DNA from: JBFGWM01 sp041588495
Lineage (GTDB): Bacteria; Pseudomonadota; Gammaproteobacteria; Pseudomonadales; JBFGWM01
DNA: 10,055 nt
Assembly (NCBI GenBank): GCA_041588495.1
Contig: JBFGWM010000096.1
Span: 1 to 10,055, forward strand
Direction of reading: 5' to 3'
How positions within the stretch are numbered: the first letter of the stretch is position 1; each line of letters begins with the position of its first letter. This document shows, piece after piece, positions 1-6,797 of this stretch. The position numbers and the translations under genes are program-made. Under the pieces are notes generated by a model. That model made no database searches and was not told the DNA's origin. It worked only from the letters and a program-made list of their open reading frames with translations.

Positions 1-625
1 CGTTGGCGGTGACCGAGATGTTGCCCTTGCCACCGGCCAGGATCAGGTCGCAGGCGGTGGCATCGTCGCCCGAATAGACCGCCAGGCGGTCACCGACCAT
101 CGCGATGAGTTCGCGGCCACGGTCGAGATTGCCGGTGGCGTCCTTGATACCCACGATATTTGGAATGTCCGCCAGCCGCGCGACCGTCTCGTTCTGCATG
201 TCGCAGGCGGTGCGTCCCGGCACGTTATACAGGATCTGGGGGACGTCGACTTCCTCGGCGAGGCGCTTGAAGTGCAGGTAGAGCCCTTCCTGGGTCGGCC
301 GGTTGTAATAGGGCGTGACCAGCAGACAGGCGTCGACCCCGGCGGCGGCGGCCTCGCGGGTCAGGTTGATCGCCTCCCGCGTGCAGTTGGAACCGGTACC
401 GGCAATCACCCGTGTACGCCCGGCGACCGCCTCCACCACGCGGCGGATCACCGCGACGTGATCCTCGTCGTTCAGGGTCGCCGACTCGCCCGTGGTGCCG
501 ACGGCGACGATGGCATCGGTCTGGCCCGCCACGTGGAACTCCACGAGACGCTCCAGCGCGGGCCAGTCAAGGGCGCCGTCGTCCAGCATCGGGGTGGCGA
601 GTGCAACTATGCTTCCGGTAATCAT
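1..625 (-). CDS. dapA: 4-hydroxy-tetrahydrodipicolinate synthase, C-terminus beyond left edge
   Basis: This enzyme condenses pyruvate with aspartate-semialdehyde, the first committed step of lysine and meso-diaminopimelate synthesis, in the cytoplasm. Reading the minus strand from the ATG at 625 gives 208 codons with no stop; a full enzyme is about 290 residues, so the last ~85 lie outside the window. The N-terminus (MITGSIVALATPM) matches the family start. The family residues fall at the E. coli positions: Thr44-Thr45 in GTTGES, Tyr107 in TPYYNRP, Tyr133 in YNVPGRT with Arg138, and the Schiff-base Lys161 in GIKDATG. No clear Shine-Dalgarno precedes the ATG, but the homology leaves little doubt about the start. 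It diverges from gcvR, as in E. coli. Confidence 0.97.
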   Translation of the reverse strand, partial: MITGSIVALATPMLDDGALDWPALERLVEFHVAGQTDAIVAVGTTGESATLNDEDHVAVIRRVVEAVAGRTRVIAGTGSNCTREAINLTREAAAAGVDACLLVTPYYNRPTQEGLYLHFKRLAEEVDVPQILYNVPGRTACDMQNETVARLADIPNIVGIKDATGNLDRGRELIAMVGDRLAVYSGDDATACDLILAGGKGNISVTAN

Positions 626-781
626 GAAGGGCGCCAAATCGGGGCTCGGGCCGGCAAAGCCGTAATATTATGTGGCTGCCGCCCGCGGCACAAGGCGCGG
701 GCCGGCGGGGATGAGGCGCCGGAAAGGATCGTTTACACTAGCGCCCTTTCATCCAGGCCACAGCACGGTCATGGGAGCCCG
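626..781. promoter_or_regulatory. Divergent dapA/gcvR promoter region
   Basis: This 156-bp gap lies between two divergently read genes and must hold both promoters. For dapA (minus strand) a candidate is TTGTGC (688-693) and TAATAT (665-670) with a 17-bp spacer; the overlapping CATAAT (667-672) matches the -10 consensus better but leaves a 15-bp spacer. For gcvR (plus strand) only a weak -10-like TACACT (734-739) is visible, without a recognisable -35. A GGGAG at 773-777 is the likely gcvR ribosome binding site. All promoter calls here are by eye against the sigma70 consensus and are weak. Confidence 0.35.
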
Positions 782-1318
782 ATGTCAACGATCCACTACC
801 TAGTCGTTTCCGCGATCGGCCAGGACCGTCCCGGCCTGATCGAGCAGCTTGCCGGCACCGCCTCGGATGCCCGCTGCAATATCGTCGATACCCGCATGAC
901 CATTCTCGGCGGCGAGTTCGCCCTGATCATGCTGGTTGGCGGATCCTGGGACGCCATCGCCAAGCTGGAGTCGGTGCTGCCCGCCACCGCCGACCGGCTC
1001 GGCCTGACGACCATCATCCGCCGTACCGAGCGGCGTCCGGCGCAGCCCGACGTGGTGCCCTACAACGTGCACGTGGTGTCTCTTGATCACCCCGGCATCG
1101 TGCACGAGATTGCACATTTCTTCGCCAACAAGGGCATGAATATCGACGACCTCTACACCGGGACCTACCAGGCGCCTCACACGGGGACCCCGATGTTCAC
1201 CCTCACCATGACCGTCAACGTACCGGGCACCACCCACATTGCGGGGCTGCGCGAGGAGTTCATGGTGTTCTGCGATGACCGCAACCTCGACGCGATCATC
1301 GAACCGATCCGCAACTGA
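782..1318 (+). CDS. gcvR: Glycine cleavage system regulator GcvR-like, two ACT domains
   Basis: The product is 178 residues with two ACT (amino-acid-binding) domains and no DNA-binding domain. ACT 1 spans about residues 5-80 (GQDRPGLIEQLA at 13-24) and ACT 2 about 93-172 (LDHPGIVHEIA at 101-111). In E. coli GcvR binds the activator GcvA and, with glycine, turns it into a repressor of the glycine cleavage operon; whether this protein has a GcvA partner cannot be told from the window. The frame is open far upstream, but that part overlaps dapA and has no homology-like sequence. The ATG at 782, with GGGAG just upstream, gives the family length and N-terminus. The dapA-gcvR-bcp order supports the symbol. 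bcp follows after 25 bp, so the two are probably cotranscribed. Confidence 0.9.
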   Translation: MSTIHYLVVSAIGQDRPGLIEQLAGTASDARCNIVDTRMTILGGEFALIMLVGGSWDAIAKLESVLPATADRLGLTTIIRRTERRPAQPDVVPYNVHVVSLDHPGIVHEIAHFFANKGMNIDDLYTGTYQAPHTGTPMFTLTMTVNVPGTTHIAGLREEFMVFCDDRNLDAIIEPIRN

Positions 1319-1343
1319 AACCGGGACGCAAGGGGACGTAGCG

Positions 1344-1814
1344 ATGAGCACACCGGCAATCGGCAAGAAGGCGCCCGCGTTCAGCGGTCCGGCCACCGGC
1401 GACCAGGAAGTGAAGTCACGGGACCTGCTCGGCAGCAAGGTCGTGCTGTACTTCTACCCCAAGGACAACACCCCGGGCTGCACCACCGAAGGCCAGGACT
1501 TTCGCGACATGCACGCCGAATTCGAAAAAGCGGGGGCGGTCATCCTGGGCGTGTCCCGGGACAGCGCTCGCACCCACGAGAACTTCCGCGCCAAGCACGA
1601 TTTTCCCTTCCACCTGATCGCCGATCCGGACGAAAAGCTGTGTGAGAAGTTCGATGTCATGCGCATGAAAAACATGTACGGCAAGCAGGTCCGCGGCATC
1701 GAGCGCAGCACCTTCCTGATCGACTCGAAAGGCGTGCTGCGCCGCGAATGGCGCAAGGTCAAGGTCAAGGGACACGTGGCCGAGGTGCTGGAGGCGGTCC
1801 GGGAAGTCGACTGA
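1344..1814 (+). CDS. bcp: Thioredoxin-dependent peroxiredoxin, Bcp/PrxQ family
   Basis: This is a cytoplasmic thiol peroxidase that reduces H2O2 and organic hydroperoxides. It is 156 residues, the normal family length. The thioredoxin fold shows YFYPKDNTPGCTTEG at about 36-50, with peroxidatic Cys46, and a distal Arg in IERST (Arg121). The resolving cysteine that E. coli Bcp has five residues after the peroxidatic one is Gln51 here. The only other cysteine is Cys100 (KLCEKF), at the site of E. coli Cys99. It may therefore work as a 1-Cys enzyme or resolve through an atypical or external thiol. The ATG at 1344 is chosen because AGGGGA (1331-1336) sits 7 bp upstream; an upstream in-frame start would overlap gcvR. 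It converges on perM with 21 bp between. Confidence 0.95.
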   Translation: MSTPAIGKKAPAFSGPATGDQEVKSRDLLGSKVVLYFYPKDNTPGCTTEGQDFRDMHAEFEKAGAVILGVSRDSARTHENFRAKHDFPFHLIADPDEKLCEKFDVMRMKNMYGKQVRGIERSTFLIDSKGVLRREWRKVKVKGHVAEVLEAVREVD

Positions 1815-1835
1815 CCACGCCCGCTGCAGGGAGAC

Positions 1836-2948
1836 TCAGGCGGCCCGGGAAGAAACCGAGGGCGGCGGACCGTCACCGGGCGCCTGGTCCGGCGGCCTGT
1901 CCACCGAGCGCGGCCACGCCGTCATCACGGCCTTGATCAGCGTTGCCAGGGGAATCGCGAAGAACACACCCCAGAATCCCCACAATCCACCGAACACCAG
2001 CACCGCGACGATGATCGCCACCGGGTGCAGGTTGACCACTTCCGAGAACAACAACGGGACCAGGACGTTGCCGTCCAGGGCCTGGATGATCCCGTAGACC
2101 ACCATCAGCCACACGAAATCGCCACCCCAGCCCCACTGCAGGAAACCCACCACGGCCACCGGGATGGTCACCACCGCGGCGCCGATGTAGGGCACGATCA
2201 CCGACATGCCCACCAGGACGCCGAGCAGGGTCGCGTACTTCAGACCCATCAGCGCAAAGGCAACGTAGGTCACCACGCCGACGATCAGGATTTCCATCGC
2301 CTTGCCGCGCACGTAGTTGGCGACCTGCTCGTTCATTTCCACCCAGACCCGGGTCATCAGCTTGCGCTTGCCAGGCAGCAGGCGGGCGAACCAGGCCAGG
2401 ATCATTTCCTTGTCCTTCATGAAGAAGAACACCAGCATCGGCACCAGGACCAGGTAAATCATCACCGCCACGAGGCCGGGGATGCTGGCCAGGGACGTGG
2501 ACAGCACCCACTGGCCGATCTGACCCACCTCGACGCCCGCGCTCTTGACCCAGGTGGTCACCTCGTCCGGCGGCAGGATGGTCGGATACTCGGCGGACAG
2601 CTTGGCCAGGCGTTCCTCGAGCACCTTCAGCAGGCGCGGCAGTTCCTGGAACAACGCAGTGACCTGGTTCCAGGCCAACGGCAGGATCACCAGCAGAACG
2701 GAGAGCAGAGCCGCCATGAACAGCGCGAAGACCAGGCTCACCGACACCAGGTGCGGCACCTTGCGCTCGCTGAGCCGGCTGACCAGGCCGTCCATGAGAA
2801 ACGCGAAGATCACGCCGGCGATCACCGGGGCGAGCATGTTCCCCAGGGTGAGGATGATGGCGAACACCACCACCAGGAAGATCAACAACACCACCGCCTC
2901 CTCGTCGGAGAGGTAGCGGTCAAACCAGTTGCGGAGAACCTGGATCAT
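1836..2948 (-). CDS. perM: AI-2E family transporter / putative permease PerM
   Basis: The product is a 370-residue inner-membrane protein of the AI-2E transporter (PerM/YfgO/TqsA-like) family. Hydrophobic segments lie near residues 18-35, 37-54, 66-92, 155-177, 219-235, 240-270 and 308-342. A large soluble stretch (about 93-150) after the third segment is typical of the family, as are VPYIGA (252-257) and NLHPVAII (306-313) near the C-terminus. The last ~25 residues are a Pro/Asp-rich, probably disordered tail. Family members have been linked to autoinducer export and to Na+/H+ exchange, so the substrate here is unknown. It lies 19 bp after tusA and is probably cotranscribed with it. The symbol rests on family and on its position next to bcp, tusA and bepA. 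Confidence 0.88.
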   Translation of the reverse strand: MIQVLRNWFDRYLSDEEAVVLLIFLVVVFAIILTLGNMLAPVIAGVIFAFLMDGLVSRLSERKVPHLVSVSLVFALFMAALLSVLLVILPLAWNQVTALFQELPRLLKVLEERLAKLSAEYPTILPPDEVTTWVKSAGVEVGQIGQWVLSTSLASIPGLVAVMIYLVLVPMLVFFFMKDKEMILAWFARLLPGKRKLMTRVWVEMNEQVANYVRGKAMEILIVGVVTYVAFALMGLKYATLLGVLVGMSVIVPYIGAAVVTIPVAVVGFLQWGWGGDFVWLMVVYGIIQALDGNVLVPLLFSEVVNLHPVAIIVAVLVFGGLWGFWGVFFAIPLATLIKAVMTAWPRSVDRPPDQAPGDGPPPSVSSRAA

Positions 2949-2967
2949 TCCGGTGGGGTCACCTGTT

Positions 2968-3216
2968 TCAGGCCTTCTCTATCAGGTAATAGTATCGACC
3001 ATCACGCTGTTCTGCACTGAGCACTTTGTGCCCGGAGACCTTGCAGAATCCCGGAATGTCGCGAAACGACCCGGGATCGGTCGCCACCACCCGCAAGCGC
3101 TCCCCGCTGTCGAGGGCTGCGAGCGCCAACTTGGTGCGCAACAGGGGCAGCGGACACGCCAGGTCGGTGGCGTCGATGTCCCGCGCGACCGGTTCCGTCA
3201 ACTCGGAAATATTCAC
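2968..3216 (-). CDS. TusA/SirA-family sulfur carrier protein, GTG start
   Basis: This 82-residue protein has the TusA fold signature: ACPLPLLRTK at 20-29, with the persulfide-carrying Cys21 in the CPxP motif, and a second cysteine at 58 (GFCKVSG). TusA-family proteins pass sulfur as a persulfide to tRNA thiolation, molybdenum-cofactor or sulfur-oxidation partners. The member next to perM in Pseudomonas has, to my knowledge, been tied to molybdenum metabolism; a similar role here is inference. The start must be the GTG at 3216, because an in-frame stop (TAA) lies three codons upstream and there is no ATG before the motif. There is no well-placed ribosome binding site: the nearest purine-rich tract is about 12 bases away. 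The first gene of a tusA-perM pair. Confidence 0.9.
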   Translation of the reverse strand: MNISELTEPVARDIDATDLACPLPLLRTKLALAALDSGERLRVVATDPGSFRDIPGFCKVSGHKVLSAEQRDGRYYYLIEKA

Positions 3217-3327
3217 GGACTTTTATACTCACCCTTGATATATTGACCACTCGTCTACGGCACCCGTTGCGGGTGCGCCACGGGGCGCGAGAGCTTGAGC
3301 CTACATCAGCGACACGAATCCTTTCAA
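3217..3327. promoter_or_regulatory. Divergent tusA/bepA promoter region with hairpin
   Basis: This 111-bp divergent gap carries a candidate sigma70 promoter for tusA on the minus strand: TGGTCA (3244-3249), 16-bp spacer, TATAAA (3222-3227). It lies so close to the GTG that transcription would begin at or next to the start codon. A perfect inverted repeat, GCACCCG (3260-3266), TTG, CGGGTGC (3270-3276), sits in the middle. It lacks a T-run on either side, so it is not an obvious terminator and may be an operator or leader hairpin. No convincing bepA promoter or ribosome binding site was found. Confidence 0.4.
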
Positions 3328-4791
3328 ATGCCTTCGCCGGCCCCGCGCCGGATCTTCACCCGGCTGGCGTGCCTTTCCCTGATGCTGGCACTGTTTTCCG
3401 CGCCGGTGGCGCGTGCGCTGGACGAACTTCCCACCCTCGGCGACACCACGGCGCGCATCGTCTCGCCCGAGAAGGAACGTCGCCTGGGCCAGGCCTGGCT
3501 GCGTGCCTTCCGGGGCCAGGTGCCCCTGGCCGCCGACGCCCTGCTGCAGGAATACTCGGAGAACCTGATCTTCCGGCTGGCGGGCGCCAGCGAACTGAAG
3601 GACCACCGTCTCTCCGTGGTCCTGGTCCACCACGACTCCATCAACGCGTTCGCCGTTCCCGGCGGCGTGGTCGGAATTCACACCGGGTTGATCCTCGCCG
3701 CCCACAGCCGCGACGAATTCGCCTCGGTGCTGGCCCACGAACTTGCTCACCTCAGCCAGCGCCATTTCGCGCGGCGGGTGGAGGACATGAACAAGACCAA
3801 GGTGCCGACCCTGGCCGGCATGCTGACGGGGATGGTGCTCGCCGCCACCGTGGGCGGTGACGCGGGCATGGCGGTGATGAGCGCCACCCAGGCGGCCTCC
3901 CTGCAGCGCATGCTCAATTTCAGCCGCGAAAACGAGCAGGAGGCCGACCGCCTCGGCATCCAGACGCTGGTCCGTGCGGGAATGGATCCCCACGCCTTCC
4001 CGAGCATGTTCGAACGCATGATCGCGGCCTACCGCTTCGCCGGTGAGCGGCCCCCGGAATTCCTGCTCACCCACCCGCTGACCGAGTCGCGTCTCGCCGA
4101 CACCCGTAACCGGGCGGCCCAGTACCCGAGTATCGGCGCCTACGAGGACGACCCCGAGTACCACATCATGCGTGTACGCGCCCAACTCTCCTTCGAGGAT
4201 CCCACCGTGGCGGTGAAACGTTACCGCGGCGAACTCGACGAGAACCAGACGCGTTCCGCCGCGGCATCCCGCTACGGGCTGGCCCTGGCCCTGGGGCGCG
4301 CCGGACGCGTCGACGAGGCGCGCGCGGCCCTGCAACCGCTGCTCGACAAGCATCCCAACCGTATCAGCCACGTCATCGCGCAGGCGGAAATCCTGCTCAA
4401 GGGTGACCGCTTCGACGAGGCCGAAAAGCTGCTGCGCAGGCACCTGGACCTGAACCCGGGCAACTTCCCGCTGATGGTGACCTACGCCTCGGCGGCGACG
4501 CGCAACAACAACCCCGAACCCGCCGAGGACATCCTGCGCGAAATGGCCCGCCGCCGGCCCGACGACCCACTGGTTTACAAGATGCTGGCGGAGGCCCACG
4601 GCAAGGCCAAGAACATTGTCGGGGTCCACCTGGCGCGGGCGGAATACCTGTTCCAGACCGGGGACCTCGACGGCGCCCTGGAGCAGCTGCGTTACGGACA
4701 GCGGCTCACCAAGAACCAGTACCAGTTGCACGAAAGGATCCGCCTGCGGATGGCGATGCTGGAATCGACCCGCAACGACCTGCGGTTCTGA
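3328..4791 (+). CDS. bepA: BepA/YfgC-like periplasmic M48 metalloprotease with TPR domain
   Basis: The product is 487 residues, the same length as E. coli BepA. BepA is a periplasmic zinc protease and chaperone that works with the BAM complex to promote or remove outer-membrane proteins such as LptD. A signal peptide spans residues 1-30 (RR near the start, hydrophobic core 13-25, ARA cleavage motif at 28-30). The HExxH zinc motif is HELAH at 137-141. The third ligand is expected in NEQEADR (202-208). LLTHPL (246-251) holds the histidine equivalent to the E. coli regulatory His246. From about 310 to 470 the sequence reads as helical TPR pairs (for example RVDEARAALQPLLDKHP, FDEAEKLLRRHLDLNPG). 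A TTG at 3295 would add 11 residues before the signal peptide, but the ATG at 3328 fits the family better. Neither start has a strong Shine-Dalgarno. It converges on nadA with 15 bp between. Confidence 0.92.
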   Translation: MPSPAPRRIFTRLACLSLMLALFSAPVARALDELPTLGDTTARIVSPEKERRLGQAWLRAFRGQVPLAADALLQEYSENLIFRLAGASELKDHRLSVVLVHHDSINAFAVPGGVVGIHTGLILAAHSRDEFASVLAHELAHLSQRHFARRVEDMNKTKVPTLAGMLTGMVLAATVGGDAGMAVMSATQAASLQRMLNFSRENEQEADRLGIQTLVRAGMDPHAFPSMFERMIAAYRFAGERPPEFLLTHPLTESRLADTRNRAAQYPSIGAYEDDPEYHIMRVRAQLSFEDPTVAVKRYRGELDENQTRSAAASRYGLALALGRAGRVDEARAALQPLLDKHPNRISHVIAQAEILLKGDRFDEAEKLLRRHLDLNPGNFPLMVTYASAATRNNNPEPAEDILREMARRRPDDPLVYKMLAEAHGKAKNIVGVHLARAEYLFQTGDLDGALEQLRYGQRLTKNQYQLHERIRLRMAMLESTRNDLRF

Positions 4792-4806
4792 GGAAGGCGG
4801 CTGGAA

Positions 4807-5892
4807 TCAGGCGTTGCCCTGCACCGTCAGGTGCTCCGAGCGGGCGAACTCCAGCATGCGGTTGAGCGGGATCATGGCCCGCGGTACCAGTTCAGGGTCA
4901 ACGAGAATCTCGTTGCTGCCCTGCTCCAGGCTTTCCGCCATCAGCTCCAGGGAATTCATCTGCATCCACGGACAGTGGGCACAACTGCGGCAGGTTGCGC
5001 CGGCACCGGCGGTGGGCGCCTCGATGAATTCCTTCCCGGGCGCGAGCTGGCGCATCTTGTAGAAGATCCCGCGGTCGGTCGCCACGATGAAGCGCGGATT
5101 GTCCATCTCCACCGCGGCCTTGATCAGTCGCGAGGTTGAGCCGACGACGTCGGCCATCTCCACCACCGCCGCCGGCGACTCCGGGTGCGCCAGAACCGCG
5201 GCATCGGGATACACGCGCTGCATGTCGGCCAGGGCGCGCGCCTTGAATTCCTCGTGGACGATGCAGGATCCGTCCCAAAGCAACATGTCGGCCCCGGTCT
5301 CGCGCTGGATGTAGCGACCCAGGTGACGGTCCGGCGCCCACAGGATCTTTTCGCCCTGCTCGTCGAGATGCGCCGCCACCTGCAGCGCGATGCTCGAGGT
5401 GACGACCCAGTCGGAGCGCGCCTTCACCGCCGCGGAGGTGTTCGCATAGACCACCACGGTGCGGTCGGGATGCTGGTCGCAGAACGCGGAAAACTCTTCG
5501 ATCGGGCAACCCACATCAAGGGAGCAGGTGGCTTCCAGGGTCGGCATGATGACACGTTTCTCGGGGCTCAGGATCTTCGCCGTCTCGCCCATGAAACGGA
5601 CGCCCGCCACCACCAGGGTGGATGCTTCGTGTTCCTTTCCGAAACGCGCCATCTCCAGGGAATCGGAAATGCAGCCCCCGGTTTCCTCGGCGAGTTCCTG
5701 GATGAGCTGGTCGGTGTAGTAGTGGGCGACGAGTACGGCGTTGTGCTGCTCCAGCAGCGCTTTTACGCGGTCCTTGAGCACACGAATCTCGGCCGGACCC
5801 AGTTCTTCCCCCTCGGACTTCGCAATCACGGAGGGGAACGCGCGATCAACCCGATCTCGCAGGTCCACAGTAACCGGGCCGGTGGAAGACAT
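4807..5892 (-). CDS. nadA: Quinolinate synthase A
   Basis: NadA condenses iminoaspartate with dihydroxyacetone phosphate to form quinolinate in de novo NAD synthesis, using an oxygen-sensitive [4Fe-4S] cluster. The 361-residue product has the three cluster cysteines at Cys123 (LEATCSLDVGC), Cys210 (WDGSCIVHEEF) and Cys307, each exactly ten residues later than E. coli Cys113, Cys200 and Cys297. Cys307 ends a CxxCxxC motif (Cys301, Cys304, Cys307), as in the E. coli-type enzyme. Substrate-site motifs VAHYY (55-59) and YANTSAAVKA (149-158) are present. The ATG at 5892 is preceded by GGAGT (5901-5905), 8 bp away. It converges on bepA; the partner nadB is not in the window. Confidence 0.97.
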   Translation of the reverse strand: MSSTGPVTVDLRDRVDRAFPSVIAKSEGEELGPAEIRVLKDRVKALLEQHNAVLVAHYYTDQLIQELAEETGGCISDSLEMARFGKEHEASTLVVAGVRFMGETAKILSPEKRVIMPTLEATCSLDVGCPIEEFSAFCDQHPDRTVVVYANTSAAVKARSDWVVTSSIALQVAAHLDEQGEKILWAPDRHLGRYIQRETGADMLLWDGSCIVHEEFKARALADMQRVYPDAAVLAHPESPAAVVEMADVVGSTSRLIKAAVEMDNPRFIVATDRGIFYKMRQLAPGKEFIEAPTAGAGATCRSCAHCPWMQMNSLELMAESLEQGSNEILVDPELVPRAMIPLNRMLEFARSEHLTVQGNA

Positions 5893-6063
5893 GCAGGATC
5901 ACTCCGGGAAATTGCGTGGCCGCCAACGGCCTGGGGTGGACGCCTCGCTCCGCAAAGTGCTCACGACGATGCCGGCGCGATGACGCTTTCAGGGTGTCAT
6001 CATACCATAACATTGGGTCGCAAAATCCGCTTTCAAGTGCGCGGAAGGATGCTACGGGCGGGG
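5893..6063 (-). promoter_or_regulatory. Putative extended -10 nadA promoter with inverted repeat
   Basis: This gap separates nadA from the upstream response-regulator gene on the same strand. On the minus strand TGG (6005-6007) followed directly by TATGAT (5999-6004) forms an extended -10 element with one mismatch to TATAAT; no good -35 is visible, which such promoters can tolerate. It would give a leader of about 100 nt. An inverted repeat, GATGAC (5979-5984) and GTCATC (5996-6001) separated by 11 bp, overlaps the element and the expected start of transcription. It could be an operator, but no known regulator motif was recognised. Confidence 0.35.
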
Positions 6064-6516
6064 TCAGACGTCCTCTGCGGAAGGCGCTGCCGGCAGCGGT
6101 TTCGACGCACGCTCCAGCACGTAGTGCACGGAATTCATCAGGGTCGCGGTGGAGAGGTTCTGCTTCGAAAGCACATCGCGGACGCCGTACATGAAGGCGT
6201 CCATTTTTGCCTCGCGGGTCACGATGCCGGAGACCAGGATCACCTTGCCGGAGAAACCGCCCTCGTGCATTTCCCGCAACAGTTCGACGCCGGTATCGCC
6301 CCCGATCCGCTGATCGACCAGGTACAGGTCGTGGCGGTTGCTGAGCATCATCGGCCGCGCCTCGTCGACGTTGCACGCCCAGTCGATGCGGAGATTCATG
6401 TCCCCGTTCTCCAGGAACGTCCGGATCAGTTCGTAGTCCTCTTCGTCATCATCGACGATGAGCACTTTCACGGGCGTGACGGTCTCTGGAGCCATATGAG
6501 CAAATGTTCCGGCCAT
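6064..6516 (-). CDS. Stand-alone receiver-domain response regulator
   Basis: The product is 150 residues from the ATG at 6516 and consists of one CheY-like receiver domain (about residues 15-135). Visible active-site residues are the acidic pair in LIVDDDEED (Asp23-Asp24 by alignment to CheY), the phosphoacceptor Asp68 in LYLVDQRI, Ser96 in VILVSG, and Lys118 in VLSKQNL. There is no output domain: the chain ends in a short Ala/Pro tail. The sequence after the lysine (LMNSVHYVLERASK) resembles the helix that links receivers to GGDEF or kinase modules in larger proteins, so this may be a cut-down relative. The sensor kinase and target are unknown. Alternative starts are GTG 6522 and ATG 6495; none has a clear Shine-Dalgarno. 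Placement beside a FecR protein and a LapA-like adhesin suggests control of surface attachment, which is inference. Confidence 0.85.
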   Translation of the reverse strand: MAGTFAHMAPETVTPVKVLIVDDDEEDYELIRTFLENGDMNLRIDWACNVDEARPMMLSNRHDLYLVDQRIGGDTGVELLREMHEGGFSGKVILVSGIVTREAKMDAFMYGVRDVLSKQNLSTATLMNSVHYVLERASKPLPAAPSAEDV

Positions 6517-6555
6517 AATCACATCATAGAACTCTTACTTGGTATTTGCACGACA

Positions 6556-6573
6556 TTTTATATTTATATAAAA
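6556..6573. repeat. AT-rich perfect inverted repeat, 8-bp arms
   Basis: TTTTATAT (6556-6563) and ATATAAAA (6566-6573) are exact reverse complements separated by two bases. The element lies about 40-57 bp upstream of the receiver-gene start. It could be a repressor or nucleoid-protein site, or simply a chance product of AT-rich DNA. Confidence 0.4.
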
Positions 6574-6641
6574 CTCGAATTTAGAAAGAGCACTTTTCAT
6601 ACTTCCTGATAATAGAATTATGGCACAGTTTCCAAATAATT

Positions 6642-6654
6642 AAACCTTCGGTTT
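6642..6654 (-). terminator. Weak hairpin, possible fecR-side terminator
   Basis: AAACC (6642-6646) and GGTTT (6650-6654) form a 5-bp stem with a 3-nt loop. Read on the minus strand, downstream of the FecR gene, it is followed by AATTATTT, a poor U-rich tail. The stem is short and weak, and it lies about 145 bp beyond the FecR stop, so the call is tentative. Confidence 0.2.
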
Positions 6655-6797
6655 GTTGGGCCGGAGGTCAGGGTGGCGGGACTGTCACACAGCGGGCGGG
6701 AACAGGAAATCAGAACCAGGACTGGGGGACGACCAACAGGTCCGCGTTGGAGTCGTGCCAGGATCAGCGGGGGCGTGGAAGCTCCGCCGGCATGGGC

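Larger units (their letters stand above)
6517..6797. promoter_or_regulatory. AT-rich intergenic region upstream of the receiver gene
   Basis: This 281-bp gap has no convincing gene. Its left half (about 6523-6660) is strikingly AT-rich, roughly one-third G+C by eye, against roughly two-thirds in the flanking genes. It contains TA-rich -10-like strings on both strands but no -10/-35 pair I would defend. The right half (6661-6797) returns to high G+C; short open frames there lack start signals and read as arginine/glycine-rich noise. The receiver gene's promoter probably lies in the AT-rich half. Confidence 0.5.

Noticed and set aside
272..781. Long upstream extension of the gcvR reading frame
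   Set aside because: It is antisense to dapA, which has exact catalytic-residue matches, and the extension shows no family-like sequence; the gene starts at 782.
2025..3020. 331-codon plus-strand open frame rich in His, Gln and Asp
   Set aside because: It is antisense to perM. The odd composition is what the complement of a hydrophobic, G+C-rich gene produces.
3301..4731. 476-codon minus-strand open frame
   Set aside because: Antisense shadow of bepA, which has the signal peptide, HExxH motif and family length; the shadow is low-complexity Gly/Val/Arg/His sequence.
5185..6609. 474-codon plus-strand open frame
   Set aside because: Runs antisense through both nadA and the receiver gene and has no recognisable domain.
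6620..6640. TGGCAC-like sigma54 promoter element in the AT-rich gap
   Set aside because: The GC dinucleotide required at the proper spacing for the -12 element is absent on either strand.
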